A stretch of 64,000 nt of DNA from Bactericera cockerelli (taxonomy: Eukaryota; Arthropoda; Insecta; Hemiptera; Triozidae). Shown one piece after another: positions 1 through 10,612 of this stretch; the first letter of the stretch is position 1; every line of letters starts with the position of its first letter. The stretch covers positions 15,918,795 through 15,982,794 of the forward strand of contig CM044964.1 of NCBI GenBank assembly GCA_024516035.1. Reading direction: 5' to 3'. The notes under the pieces are model-generated. The model did no database searches and had not been told where the DNA came from. It saw only the letters and a program-made list of their open reading frames with translations. The translations under genes were made by a program, and so were the position numbers.

Positions 1-234
1 TAAACTCAGAGAGAGATAACTAAACTCAGGGCTAATTGAAAAAGGGGCTTTAACATGAAAACGGAGAGTTTATGAGGGTTTTAAAAAAAGCAGACAGTTT
101 AGTGGAACATACAGAAGAGAGAGAGAGAACAAGGGGAGAGAGAGAGATAGACAGAGAGAGGAGTTGCTTATAATTGGTTTGAACATTAAGCAACTTTCTA
201 TTACAGTTGATAATTTTACTAATCATCATTGTCT
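1..234. repeat. GA-rich start of window
   Basis: Purine-rich low-complexity sequence with several short GA runs between about 115 and 165. No gene or mobile element end is recognised here. Confidence 0.5.
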
Positions 235-269
235 TTTTACTTTCCTTATCCTATAATAAAGACAGTACA

Positions 270-426
270 TATTGTATACGTCGAAAATTTGACCTACTAG
301 TTTTTCACATTTCTGGACGAATCAAAGCCTGAGGATGCCCCAAAAGTTGTTTTCAACTATTTTAGTAAGTTGTTACCAAAAAAGTGGTAACAATAAAATG
401 TCCGTCCGTCCGTCTGTCTGTCGATG
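270..426 (+). repeat. Dispersed repeat H, left copy
   Basis: Contains GTCGAAAATTTGACCTAC, then GACGAATCAAAGCC, and ends in a GTCCGTCCGTCTGTCTGTC tract. The same blocks occur in the same order on the opposite strand at 1275-1398, so the two form an inverted pair about 0.85 kb apart. It may be two ends of one non-autonomous element or two independent insertions. Superfamily unknown. Confidence 0.5.
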
Positions 427-706
427 AACAAGATATTTCGAGAACAGTAAGAGCTAGAGTATTGAATTTTGGTATGAAAGTAGATCTTATAAATATACTA
501 CACGAACTATTCTAATAAATATTTTTTCTGTTATTCTATCTAGTTTTTCTCTATCTTCCTCTTTTTCTCTCCTTTCTCTATTCTGCCCCTTCTAACCTTC
601 GGTGTCACACTCTTTCATCCTATCTGGCAAACTTCTCTCTCTTGCTCCCTCCAGCATGTTCACTTGACGTGTTTTGTTTTTCTCAAGAAAAGACTCGGGT
701 TGCAAC

Positions 707-710
<4 letters not shown>

Positions 711-760
<50 letters not shown>
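711..760. repeat. (GA)n microsatellite
   Basis: About 25 uninterrupted GA units. Long reading frames crossing it on both strands are only RERERE or SLSLSL peptides and are not genes. Confidence 0.95.
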
Positions 761-764
<4 letters not shown>

Positions 765-1274
765 AGATAACAAGAGATGAGTGGAACAGAGGAAAAAAAC
801 AAGAAAGAGGAAAAATAATCAAGAGAATACAGACGGAAAGAGATATAATAATAATTTGTGGTTGTGGTATCAGAATAATATAGAAAAGAGTAGAGACAGA
901 CGAAAGAGAGAATAAAGAAAGAGAAGAGAGAGTAAGAGAAAAAAGAAATTAATAGAACAATACTTAGCCTCTCCCTAAGCAGTGGTACGTACAAGAAAGA
1001 TTTTGAAAAGAAGAGATAGAGAGGGAGAAAGACAGAAGAAAGAGAGAGAGGGGATTGAAAAAGAGAAAATAATTAGAGAAAGAGGGAGGAGAGGGATGGG
1101 AAAGAAGAGGGAGAGAGAGAGAGGTGTAATTGACATAGCTGTGTAAATAGAGATGGAGAGAGACCGTAATGAGAATCGTATGGAATAATGGAGAACTTGC
1201 AGGATGGGCAAACCAAACATGGCACACTAATATACGAAAGAGAGAGAGAGGGACAAAAGAGTACGATAAAAAAC
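761..1274. repeat. GA-rich low-complexity block
   Basis: Purine-rich simple sequence (GAGAGA, AAGAGA, GGGAGA words) lying between the two inverted H copies. No coding signal is seen. Confidence 0.7.
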
Positions 1275-1398
1275 ACACAGACAGACATACGGATGCACGA
1301 AACCATGGTCGAAAAAAACTTTATTGGTATTCTAAGGCTATGATTCGCCCACAAATGTTAAAAATAGGGTAGGTCAAATTTTCGACGAATACAATATT
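1275..1398 (-). repeat. Dispersed repeat H, right copy
   Basis: Read on the minus strand it repeats the order of the left copy: GTCGAAAATTTGACCTAC, then GGGCGAATCATAGCC, then an ACAGACAGAC-type tract (seen on + as CACAGACAGACATACGG). Similarity is clear but imperfect. Confidence 0.5.
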
Positions 1399-1479
1399 TT
1401 CCTTATTTATAGAATAGAAGGAATGGGGCCAAAATTTAGTGAGGGACCGAGGAATAAGAGGTATAATGAAAGTTGTGTG

Positions 1480-1565
1480 AGAGAGAGAGAGGGGTGAGAG
1501 AGAGAGAGAGAGAGTTGAGAAAGAGAGTGAGTTGGGAGAGAGAAAGTTGAGGGAGAGAGAGATGA
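1480..1565. repeat. (GA)n-rich tract
   Basis: Several GA runs of 8 to 20 bases interrupted by GTTGAG words. Confidence 0.8.
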
Positions 1566-1777
1566 AGTACCAAGTAAATAGTGGAATAGTCTTCAACTGG
1601 AAAAAGAAAAACATTTTGTCTTTAGGGAGGATGTAAGAGAAGTCTTAGGGAGGACTTTAGTGAGGAAATAGGAACTTTGTTTTCTTTGGGGAGGAAGAGA
1701 GGGAAATCTTTAATGGAAACAGAAGCTTTTCTCGTCTGGACTGTCTTCATTTCTCATCCCTTTCTTGTACTATGATA

Positions 1778-1940
1778 TGACCTCAATCAGTGAGGCAGAC
1801 GCAACTCGCAACCTGGAAGATGGCGGTTCGAGTCTCAAAAGTGAATTTAATGTTTTTGTAAGCCTATACTTTAATTACTGCCTTTCTAAATGTCACATGG
1901 GTTAGGTGGTAGAAAATTCCACTAAAGAGTGTTAATATTA
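1778..1940 (+). repeat. Decayed SINE mosaic (A-like head, C-like tail)
   Basis: The first half resembles the SINE A head (GACCTCA, AACCTGGAAG, B-box-like GGTTCGAGTC). The second half has GGGTTAGGTGGTAGAAAA and CCACTAAAGAGT, which belong to the tail of SINE C. The copy is strongly diverged. Confidence 0.45.
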
Positions 1941-2394
1941 CTTCCGAAAATTTCTGATATTAGAAATCAGAAGATTGTGTTCGTTTTTGTAAAAAAAAAC
2001 TCATTTTGCTTCCGTTACATTTCTAAGATAAGAAATCGGAAGTATTTTGTATGTAAAAAAAACGTGCTTTTTTCTACGATTTCAATTGTTTTTCATATTT
2101 TATAACCTCCTGAGCAACTTCGGCTTTGTGTCTGTCTGTTTGTTGTTTCTGATTGATTAAAAGAATGTTAGTAAGTCTGTGATGAAAAGTGGAGAGAGAA
2201 AATTACAAGATCCGTGATAAGATAATTGTAAGTGGCTGATAAATAAACATTGGGAAAAGGTCACAAGATTCTGAGTGAGATACGTGCATGTAAACAATAG
2301 ACCAAGGTAGCAAGCGTTGCTATGGTAACGAGAATATATAGGATGGTCAGTAGATTGTGAGTGAGATCTGTAAACAATTTTTATGCGCCTGACC

Positions 2395-2785
2395 ACTAAC
2401 TTTTTACTTAAACGCTTATATCTCGTGAACGGTACACCCGATTTTGATGAAATTTTGTTAGAATATGCATATTACTGTTTTACTTAAGTTATTTATATTT
2501 ATTTTTAAAGTAATTATAATTTGACTCTGATATATAAGAAAATCCGAAATTTTGGACAAAAAAGTCAAAAAATAAGGACCACGACTTGCCGATACAGATT
2601 TTTTGTGGAATCTAGAATGTAGAAAAAAACGGTTTTCTACCATATAAATCAAATTTGAAGAAAATCGGTTCAGTCGTTTTTGAGATACAATTAATTTTGT
2701 ATAAAATCTCAAAATTGGCACGTGTTAACAATGTGAAACAATCACGAGGAAGTATTGTGTCCATAAGTGGCAGTGTTTTTTTAAT
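2395..2785 (+). repeat. Dispersed repeat G, copy 1
   Basis: Non-coding repeat with TATCTCGTGAACGGT, GAAAATCCGAAATTTTGGAC, TTTTGAGATACAATTAATTTTG and the end block AATCACGAGGAAGTATTGTGTCC. Homologous blocks in the same order occur at 49380-49715 on + and at 56255-56580 on -. Superfamily unresolved; no coding region is seen in any copy. Confidence 0.6.
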
Positions 2786-3235
2786 TCGAATCGTCACGAA
2801 GTAATGTTTCAGACAGTGGGACTGGATCTCATTTGATTCTAAGAGCGGAGTATTGAACCGTTGCGCAACACTTCATTGCGCTCAGTAGGAAACCGGCCTT
2901 AGGGTTTCAAAAACTTAGATTTTTTTTAATATAAAAAATGCCTTCTAAGTCTGAGGAACGAGGCACTGTGCCCATCACAGCTGCTGCATTTCCTATCTAG
3001 ATACACAGAGAAATCCTCTGTTTCAAAAAGGAGGTTGACCTTTTCTCTCCTGATGACTACTCATACAGTCTTAGAGTTAAAAATCCCTTCCTTTAATTTT
3101 AATATTCCAGAAAGACTTTAAAGATTCAATTCGAGTAATGTCATGAGATTTTTCAAATGGTCTCAGAATAGACAATAATTGCACGAGACATAATCTGTTA
3201 TGGTTCCAAGTCCATAATTTAACTATGAAGTTATG

Positions 3236-3310
3236 ACCGTGGACGAGTGCTGTAGCGCAGTAGGCTTGCACGTACGGTGACCTGGGTTCGAATCTCAGCG
3301 GAGTCAGAAT
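3236..3310 (+). repeat. tRNA-like fragment
   Basis: TAGCGCAGTAGGC resembles an A box and GGGTTCGAATCTC a B box, about 40 bases apart. No matching acceptor stem is visible, so I call it a decayed tRNA-derived SINE head and not a tRNA gene. Confidence 0.45.
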
Positions 3311-3344
3311 CATGAAAAATTACCCAGAACCAAGGAAGTTGAAG

Positions 3345-3398
3345 TTAAAGTTATCATATTTGTGTTAATCACCCTCGTGATATCACAACTACTCAAAC
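3345..3398 (-). repeat. SINE A tail fragment
   Basis: The minus-strand complement of the SINE A 3' part: GTTTGAGTAGTTGTGATATCACG followed by GATTAACACAAATATGATAA, seen here reversed. It abuts a 5S-derived SINE with no spacer. Confidence 0.7.
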
Positions 3399-3571
3399 GG
3401 GGTATTATCCACCATTCGCAGGAAACTCACAAACCTGCTACCACACATTATCCTCGCCCAGCCTGGGTTGGGCTGGAATGCCAGCATCACGAAGTCTTCA
3501 CCTCGCTGGACGTGGCTTAACTTCGATGATCCTACGAGAACCGGCGCATTCAAGGGGCCATCGACGCTGGC
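3399..3571 (-). repeat. 5S rRNA-derived SINE (D), 3'-truncated
   Basis: Minus strand begins GCCAGCGTCGATGGC at 3571, continues through GTTAAGCCACGTCCAGC (5S internal promoter region) and reads into the SINE body with CTCACAAACCTGC complement. The poly(A) end is missing: it runs directly into a SINE A tail, making a mosaic. Confidence 0.75.
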
Positions 3572-3859
3572 ATTTGTATTTTTGATTGTTAGCATAATGG
3601 GACTTCTTGTGACTTGTCCCAACTGTTCATCTAAAATGTCTAAATAATACATTGCGCCCTTTATAGTACAATTTTATTATAATAGCAGAAAATAGATTCA
3701 AACTACCAGAGGTAAATACTCACACTTTCGGGTTTTACGCTGTAAAAGAAAGGATTATATCTCACTACGTCACTGTAAGTTCTTACTAAAGCCATTTCTA
3801 TGACGGAACATACCGGGAAAATAGCTGAAATTGGTCATATCAATGAAATTTAGAGAGAG

Positions 3860-4100
3860 ATAGAGCGCGAGTGATAGCTAGGTACCAGAGAGAGATAGAG
3901 AAAGTAGGGGAAAGGTTGGTACAGCGCGATACTGATTATCTCGCGCTAGCCACACCACCTCCGAGACCAGGAATCAGTAACCGAATTGGTGTGGTGTCGA
4001 TCGCGTCGGGTAAACGAGGTGATTTTTTTCGGTCCGCGATTCATAAGTCACGTGATTTAGAAAACAGCACCCTGGAAAATACTTTCTCAAGTTGACAAAG
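3860..4100 (+). promoter_or_regulatory. CpG-rich patch, possible promoter
   Basis: This patch holds many CpG dinucleotides (GCGCGATAC, CTCGCGCTAGCC, GATCGCGTCGGG, GTCCGCGATTC) and a CACGTG E-box, in contrast with its AT-rich, CpG-poor surroundings. A 74-residue reading frame (3871-4095) crosses it but shows no domain. Promoter function is inferred from base composition and from the strong splice donor 660 bp downstream. Confidence 0.3.
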
Positions 4101-4618
4101 AGGAAATAACCAAAGTTCTACGTAGAAACTCGCGAAAAAAAAGTCGTTCAGATTTTTTGGTGTTTTACGAGAAATTTTGGATCCTTAAAACCGTGCAAGT
4201 GAGAAAATAATATTATTAATTAATTGTGAACAAAGTTTGATGCAATAAAGTGTGAAAATTTCTCACTTACTATTTCAAAGATAAAGTTAAGCTGTAATTG
4301 TACCACTTGAGAAGAGTTTGGTTTCGTAAGCATTTCCGCAAGCATTTATTATCTGGGTGATATTTTCGTTTTACAAATAAACAAAGCATCACGAGGAGTT
4401 TAATTTTAATCATTAACAAATAATTACATTGTTTTCATGAAAATAAAGTTTAATCTTCTTATCTCATTGTTGGCTGCAAAACAAATCGAATAGATAGAGT
4501 TTATTACTACAACTTACTGATAACTACAAATAGTCTGTTTTCCATTTGATAACTACTTTCTCAAATAGTTGTGTTTTCATTGTGATAACAGTTTTTTGAA
4601 GCCGTGTTTTTCTTGAGA

Positions 4619-4761
4619 TATCAGTTGTTTTTGCGGCATTATCTACTCTTGTTATTCTGAGTGTGGCTATTGCAGTTTTACTACGAGTGTGAAAGTGTTG
4701 CATGCAGGTTGATAACGGTTTGTGATATCGTGACCAGTGCTTACTAGCTCACAATACGAAG
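4619..4761 (+). other. Candidate non-coding first exon
   Basis: The stretch ends in CGAAG|GTAAGT, a perfect match to the consensus splice donor, at 4761/4762. An arthropod-type initiator word TCAGTT occurs at about 4621. No open frame with ATG crosses the donor convincingly, so it would be 5' UTR. It could serve the coding exon at 51571, but no transcript evidence is available. The real start could be upstream in the CpG patch. Confidence 0.25.
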
Positions 4762-4864
4762 GTAAGTCTAAGCTCTGCTTGCTCAAGTCCCTATTTCTAG
4801 ACAAAACCTTAACAGTCGTACTTAAAATAATAGTCTCCTTATAACATCTGGGTATTCTAGGTCA

Positions 4865-5045
4865 TGTGAGACGGGGGGTTTCCTCTACATTCTCTGCAAA
4901 TTTACAAAGCAGGTACCCACATTAACCAGAATCGTCAAATTTGAGAGTTCGTCACCCATTCAAGTCCTAACCTCGCTGGACGTTGCTTAACTTCAGTGAC
5001 AGAATGACAACTGGTGTATTCCATGTGCCATCGACCCGGGGTATT
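4865..5045 (-). repeat. 5S-derived SINE (D), diverged
   Basis: Contains CACCCATTCAAGTCCTAACC and TCGCTGGACGTTGCTTAAC (complement of the 5S internal promoter), then GCCATCGACCCGGGG at the 5' end. The body (ACAAAGCAGGTACCCACATT) is decayed. Confidence 0.7.
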
Positions 5046-5122
5046 TTTTTACTTCCAGAACAATTTTCAGCTAGTCATCTTGACCGGAGTGAACAGACTG
5101 CTTTAAGCTTTTTGATATGTCA

Positions 5123-5270
5123 GGCCCGAATTGTGAAACAGTATTAAATTATTTAAGATAAGCCAATCACTCCTATAAATTGGAGCTTCAACCAATCACA
5201 ACGCGCTATAGCCTGAGTTAAGGGACAGTCTCGCTCACCTTAACATTAATCCTGTTTTATAATTCGGTCC
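5123..5270. mobile_element. PIF/Harbinger-like MITE
   Basis: Begins GGCCCGAATTGTGAAACAG and ends CTGTTTTATAATTCGGTCC, an imperfect terminal inverted repeat. The inside holds CCAATCAC twice. It matches the better preserved copy at 45741-45908. The flanking trinucleotides are not a clean duplication here. Confidence 0.6.
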
Positions 5271-5504
5271 TTGGAAGAAACTTGACAGTATTAATATCTC
5301 GACCTTGAATCGGTCGACCTTTAGGTGGCCTTAAGGTACAATCCCCCCTCACCGCCAGTCGCTGACCACTTCTTCAATGTATTTTCGACGAGGTGACTGT
5401 CCGATGCGCTTCCCAGGCTTATTGAATAACAAAGGTCCTTAGTCACAGCCTCGTAAGCAGCCGCGCAGACGCGTAGGGGGAATAGAACCTTTAACAACCG
5501 ACCT

Positions 5505-5645
5505 CAGTAGCTTCATCGATAAGGCGGCGGACTTGTAACCTGGAGGTCGTTGGTTCAAGTCCCGGTTTCAGCGTAGATTTAGTAAAACGAGTTTGAGTAG
5601 TTGTGATATGACCAAAGTGATTAAGACAAATATAAAACTTTAACT
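5505..5645 (+). repeat. SINE A, nearly full length
   Basis: The head CGACCTCAGTAGCTTCATCG (A box) and GGTTCAAGTCCC (B box) enclose CTTGTAACC, an anticodon-loop-like segment matching tRNA-Thr(TGT). It is followed by GTAGATTTAGTAAAACGAG and GTTTGAGTAGTTGTGATATG, then GTGATTAAGACAAATATAA. This is the typical SINE A layout. Confidence 0.85.
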
Positions 5646-6070
5646 CTTTTTTTTTTAGTACCTTTAACATTATGTCTTTTTTAACGTTTCAATGAACTCA
5701 ATGAACTGCTGAAAATCAACCGTTAACCTAGCTGGAGCTCTACATATAACTAGAGCACAGCCTGTTTGGTTGAGATTTATGTGAGAAGGCTACAGCTGGA
5801 TGTCCATCAGATTACTCACGTGTAGATAGATAGGAAGCCAGGTACTGCTCGCTAGATGTTGAATTGTTGACGAAATTTCTAAGTGAAAGGATTTAAGTCG
5901 TGAGTTTGGAGTCAGCTCTAGATTCTGTCCTGCAGCGGTTGGTAACATGCGACTCTCTTGAGTGGTTCTAAACACCTGCTTGTCATCTGGGAATTACTGG
6001 GAAAGTATTATGACTAATAATAATGCACATTGGTTATTTCTGGCCCCAATTTGTATTTATTTATTTATTT

Positions 6071-6242
6071 AGAAACTCTTTATTAGTAGGTAGAACACAT
6101 ATATACAGACAAATAATGGTTAAAATTAAATATAAAAATTGACAATAATAATAATAATATAAACAAGGGGAAAAAAACAAAATATATACATATGTCCTAA
6201 CTAAAGGGCGGTGTTATTGCCTATGGCAATCTCTTCCACCCA
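6071..6242 (-). mobile_element. LINE 3' tail, family E
   Basis: On the minus strand it reads GGGTGGAAGAGATTGCC ATAGGCAATA, then a long AT-rich stretch, ending in CTAATAAAGAGTTTCT with a TAAA-type tail. The pattern (stem-loop, AATAAA-like signal, short tandem tail) is that of a 5'-truncated non-LTR retrotransposon 3' end. No coding part remains. Confidence 0.65.
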
Positions 6243-6360
6243 ATCAGGCTGGGTAAGGTTTATTTGAGCAGGTGGTTTGTGAGTTTCCAGCGAATGGAGG
6301 GTGAAACTCTCTTGGTGATATGACAATGCAGTTGAAAGCTACCTTACCCCCCAACCCAAA
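6243..6360 (+). repeat. 5S-derived SINE (D), 3' half
   Basis: Plus-strand body CAGGCTGGGTAAGGTT, TTTGTGAGTTTCCAGCGAAT, GGAGGGTGAAACTC and GATATGACAATGCAGTTGAAA. The 5S head is absent; it begins exactly where the E tail stops, indicating nested or template-switched insertion. Confidence 0.7.
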
Positions 6361-6832
6361 AAATGCACATTATAAAAAACAGTAAAACCAAGCAATCAAA
6401 ATTATATACAAGAAAACAAGGACAATTGTTTACTACCCTTCCCGTGTCTAGCATATTACCGAGGAACTCACATGAACCTCACCCACCCTAGTGTGGGACC
6501 GGAATGGCAGAAATTACATTTCATAAACCAATAGATTTCATCAATATAATACAATACAGTAAAATACAATACAATACATGTCTTCTTAAAGGCCGATGTT
6601 ACTTAGCTTCTGTGACCTGTCGGTAGCCGGTGTATTGAAAGTGCTGTCTCCACTTGACCTATGTTTCCTCTGACTAAGATCCAAAAGCTTGGTCCAAGAT
6701 AGTAAAGACCCCTGGGGCATGCTGATCTCATGCACTTAGACTTCTAAGTGCATGCCATTCCTTGATCAACCCATTTTGTTAATATATAGGTACCCAAACC
6801 TGTAAAAGACAACTATTATCATTACAATAAAA

Positions 6833-6915
6833 GCACCGACCTTAAATGCTAAGGTGGTGGGTGGACTTGTAACCGGAGGATGGTGGTTCGAGTCCCACAT
6901 TCAGCAAAGATTTAG
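6833..6915 (+). repeat. SINE A head, diverged
   Basis: CCGACCTTAAATGCTAAGG followed by GGACTTGTAACCGGAGGATG and B box GGTTCGAGTCCC. The tail is lost shortly after AAAGATTTAGTACC. Confidence 0.65.
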
Positions 6916-7182
6916 TACCATTGGATAATGTTTTTACATCACATCGTGAATAATACAAACATGATAATTATAATATAAATAAATAAAAAATTTTTTTTAA
7001 GAATTACTTACGTATACCTCTTACAAAATGGAATCAATAATGTGGTTTTTATTAATTCTCATACCTAGATTCTTATGTATTATGTAAGCAGTAAGCACGT
7101 AGCTCTATTGGTGGTTTGAGTAGTTGTGACATCACTTTTGTAACTATTGTTCGTTACCAACACAAATTATTGTACCCTGCAC

Positions 7183-7240
7183 TGAGCTCAGTAGCTTGAT
7201 CGATAAGGCGGTGCACTTGTAACCTGGAGGTCGGTGGTTC
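7183..7240 (+). repeat. SINE A head fragment
   Basis: CTCAGTAGCTTGATCGATAA through CTGGAGGTCGGTGGTTCGG, cut off inside the B box. The words TTATTGTACCCTGCA flank it on both sides (7161-7176 and 7244-7259), which may be a target-site duplication. Confidence 0.75.
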
Positions 7241-7368
7241 GGTTTTTATTGTACCCTGCATAGTGGGAAGACCTTTGAGGATATAGGTATTTGTAATTGA
7301 ATATGATATTTTTTTAATATAAATTATAAAGCTATTTTACAAACTGCGGGATGGATACTTAGAAATAA

Positions 7369-7523
7369 AAAGTTAAGTTATCATTATTGTGTTAATCACT
7401 TTTGTGATATCACAACCACTCAAATTCGCACCACCAAATCTACGATGAAACCGGGACTCGAACCACCGACCTCCAGGCTACAAGTCCGCCGCCTTATCGA
7501 TCAAGCTTCTGAGGTCGGTCATT
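7369..7523 (-). repeat. SINE A, nearly full length
   Basis: Complement of the complete family: tail ATCATTATTGTGTTAATCAC, GATATCACAACCACTCAAA, B box complement GGGACTCGAACCACC, and A box complement CTTATCGATCAAGCTTCTGA. Confidence 0.85.
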
Positions 7524-7785
7524 CCAATCATTCAAACTGTAAATGCAAAGTTGAACAATGATTATTCCTCTTCTTTTACTAAGGACTGCATAGCAGGCAA
7601 GTGGTCACCTAGTTCTCATGTCCATGAGAGCTGAGGCACCTTGGTAACTTCGACCCGTCCACAGGAGAATAGATAGGTAAATGGACTGGGAAGGCAGTGA
7701 TATAACAGTAGCAGCTGTAGTTGATAAACCATTAGACCTTGTTTTGACCTGCAAGGGTAACGCACTATTTTTAAATTCACCTTAT

Positions 7786-7960
7786 TATGAATTTACAGTA
7801 CAATATAACAGTATAAAATTATGAAAAAATAAATAAAATATAAAATAGTATGGAAAATAAATAAATCAAGAAGAAAATGAAACTAGTGTCCTAAAGGGTA
7901 CACTCTGAAAATTGGTGGCCGGGGTTATTCCCTATGGCAATCTCTTCCACCTAACCTTTA
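7786..7960 (-). mobile_element. LINE 3' tail, family E (diverged)
   Basis: Ends at the conserved stem-loop CTATGGCAATCTCTTCCACC with GGGGTTATTC before it. The AT-rich part differs from the copy at 6071, so it is an older or separate subfamily. Confidence 0.55.
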
Positions 7961-8084
7961 GATTTAAATATTTATATAATTCACCTAATCGTACAACTAC
8001 GAACGATCACTCATTAATGACGAATTACTGATCGGTTGTATAGCTGTATTTCGAGGACATAATCACAAGCCGATTTTTTTACAT

Positions 8085-8150
8085 CCCTTTCAACTGCTCA
8101 GGTCATATGGAGATGCAGGTTTTACCCTCCATTCACCGGGAACTTACAAA
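8085..8150 (-). repeat. 5S-SINE (D) tail fragment
   Basis: CTGCTCAGGTCATATGGAG and TTTTACCCTCCATTCACCGG match the complement of the D body just before its poly(A) end. Confidence 0.55.
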
Positions 8151-8734
8151 GCTTAGATTATACATTTGCTATAGGTACATAAAAGAATTCGCATTATCAA
8201 AACTCCATTTAAACCGAATCAGGTACCTATACATTTATAACAAAACGTTTTTTAATTCGTGAAAAAAATTGTGAATTTTAAGAGAATAACGCTTTTCAAT
8301 TCAGATTTTTTTTGTTTTGTTTTTTTTTTTCTTAATTTGATATTCCTCTACCTATTCCATTGAATTATTTTTATTAAATAGAAAACTCATTTTTCCAAGG
8401 CTGAAAGTACCGCCCAGAGCTATAATATTATTGATCAATATCATTATTGAGGGTCGCATCAATATGCTTCAATGTCACTTTAAGAGCTTCAATTTCTTAT
8501 AATACCTTTCAAATGCGCTTCAATAGGTATAGCTCCAATAAGATGAAAGCTCTTCTAAACGACCAATATTAATTATCATATTTGAATAATTAATAATTAA
8601 TATTTTTTGATATTTATATTCTTTTCATTTATTGTAAATAACAAAATTATGAATTTAATGAAAATTCTCATTTACTGATTTTATATATAATTTTATTTTA
8701 TTTTTAATATTGTCATATTTAAGTATTGAAAAAA
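8151..8734. other. AT-rich spacer
   Basis: Very AT-rich, with poly(T) words at about 8300-8330. I see no gene or element. Confidence 0.5.
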
Positions 8735-9030
8735 AAAAAAAAAAAAAAAATCCCAAAAGGCGTTAGCCTTTTGGAGGCCTTCAGCCAGCATGAAGAAATT
8801 GGTAATAACGAAAAATTAGAAGAAAAAAAAAGGGAGCAGTTGAATAGAAAGAAAAAGTCTATATTAAACTAATCTTTTGTCCCTAAAAAACAATTCCATG
8901 GCTGAGAACAATTTTTTCTATTTGTATATTGTAATACTGTTTCAAATGTTTTTTTGTAAATTATTTGTTCAATAAAGGCTATTTTATTTTATTTTATTTT
9001 ATTTATTTATTTTATTTATTGTTAAAAAAA
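8735..9030 (+). mobile_element. LINE-like 3' end with (TTTTA)n tail
   Basis: An A-run is followed by a GC-richer hairpin CCAAAAGGCGTTAGCCTTTTGG, then AATTATTTGTTCAATAAAGG and a (TTTTA)n tail. A polyadenylation-like AATAAA with a pentanucleotide tail suits a truncated non-LTR element. No coding sequence remains, and the clade is unknown. Confidence 0.4.
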
Positions 9031-9406
9031 AAAAAAATACGCATTCATCGTCTCGGGAGGGCTTCATAATAGTTCTAAGAATTGTTTAATTGTATCTTTG
9101 AGTCTTGTTCCAGAAAGTTCTATGTAGTCCATGTTATCGTACGTAGGACAGTAGGTAAGTGGACTGAGATGTAAGAGACCGAGTGATATAATATCTTGAA
9201 TTGATTAACAAGAGCTTGTGTAGACTATGGAGATAACTAGGAATCTACTGATAGTGAATATAGTGACAAGTGTCATAATAGAAGTGAACATGAGTGATAA
9301 TGAATAAATATGTTCCTTTGTGTTATTATATCACAGCTTTAGTGAGTAGTACTGCAGAATAAACTATGTGCGAATTGCATTATTAGAACTACAACATATT
9401 ATTATT

Positions 9407-9570
9407 ATGAAACTCTTTATTAGTAGAACAGATATACAAACAAATAATGGTCAAAATTAAAATACAAAATTGACAATATTAATATAAACAAGAAAAAAAC
9501 AAAATATATACATATGTCCTAACTATAAAGAGCGGGGTTTTGCCTATGGCAATCTCTTCCACCCAACCCC
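9407..9570 (-). mobile_element. LINE 3' tail, family E
   Basis: Closely matches the copy at 6071: GAAACTCTTTATTAGTAGAA, CAAATAATGGTCAAAATTAA, ACATATGTCCTAACTA and CTATGGCAATCTCTTCCACC. Confidence 0.7.
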
Positions 9571-9711
9571 TATATATGTAGATAAATCATCCTGTCCCTT
9601 GAGTCTGAACTTTGCTGTGATTTGAGGACACGGGCTTTGTTGTAATCCTATTTCATATTTTGGCCCCAAGAGGTAGTAGTATTTTGAAAAAGAAAAAATA
9701 AATAAAAAAAT

Positions 9712-9775
9712 CTGTATGACCTGGAATCGAACCCTTGATTGAAACTTCACTGCGCTATACCACTCGACTAAGGCT
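9712..9775 (-). repeat. tRNA-like fragment
   Basis: Complement of a B box (GAATCGAACCC) and of an A box region (CTATACCACTCGACTAAGGC). Only the head is recognisable. Confidence 0.5.
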
Positions 9776-10382
9776 AAGTACCCACGAGACTGCGGCAGTC
9801 ACGGTTTAGCCGCAATATACAGCACAGCTTCAGTCCTGGGTTCATTGTGCCTTACTAAGAGGATACCTATACATACATATACAATATACATATACATTAT
9901 TATACATGTAACAGGTACCTAATATTACCTACTTACTCTGTATACAAGTATATAATATACTATAGGAAAATATATAATAATAGTACATCTACTTACCAAT
10001 TATGCACCATATAACTGTTGAGTGAAGAGATTTCCTCGTTGGCTTTCCTGTGTTCAATTATAGGTACTATACATGTATGTAGCAGTTGTAGCACAGCAGG
10101 AGAGGCCACTAGACAAGACCAATTCATTCATAGTTAATATACATTATTAAAAAAAATAGTAATGCCGCTGGTTATAATAGCACAGTAAGAAGACTAAGAA
10201 GGTACATTTCAGCAGATAAATGTAAAAGTAGGTACGACTTATTATCCGACCTGGTTGTAGGGTTTTCAGTGAAACCCTTACAACACTGCGACCTAATTAC
10301 ATCTACTGTGAGTATTGTGGCAAATGACTTAGGACTCTTCGGAGTGTTAAAAAGAAAAAGTCTTCTTCTCTCACTTTAACAT
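9776..10382. other. Spacer without recognised features
   Basis: AT-rich with TATACATATACA-type words and scattered TAGGTACC. No coding or element ends recognised. Confidence 0.5.
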
Positions 10383-10612
10383 GTCCCGGTAGCTCAGTGG
10401 TAAAGGCGGCACTCTGTGAATCCAGATATTCCACAGGTCGCGGGTTCGAAACCCAGCCGGGACATGACAAGTTATCCTCCCATTTGGTATTTTTACCATA
10501 TAATAATTCGTCTTGGGCTTACTGCTGGAATAATGGGTCTTAATAGTCCTAGTTGGGCAGTTTAAATAAGGCACTTCTACCACTATCTTTACAAGGAGGC
10601 TAATAATTGACA
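10383..10612 (+). repeat. SINE B, nearly full length
   Basis: The head GTCCCGGTAGCTCAGTGG (A box) and GCGGGTTCGAAACCC (T arm and B box) ends GCCGGGAC, which pairs perfectly with the first seven bases as an acceptor stem. A long variable arm lies between. The body has TTTTTACCATATAATAAT, GGGCTTACTGCTGGAATAAT and GTCCTAGTTGGGCAGT. It is a tRNA-derived retroposon; the head is embedded in the repeat and is not a free tRNA gene. Confidence 0.85.

Noticed and set aside
3871..4095. 74-residue frame in the CpG patch
   Set aside because: No domain, no splice or conservation evidence. The high CpG content is better explained as promoter-like sequence.
10383..10455. Apparent tRNA gene with perfect acceptor stem
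   Set aside because: The same tRNA-like sequence followed by the same body recurs at 12452, 15450 and 39869, so it is the head of a SINE.
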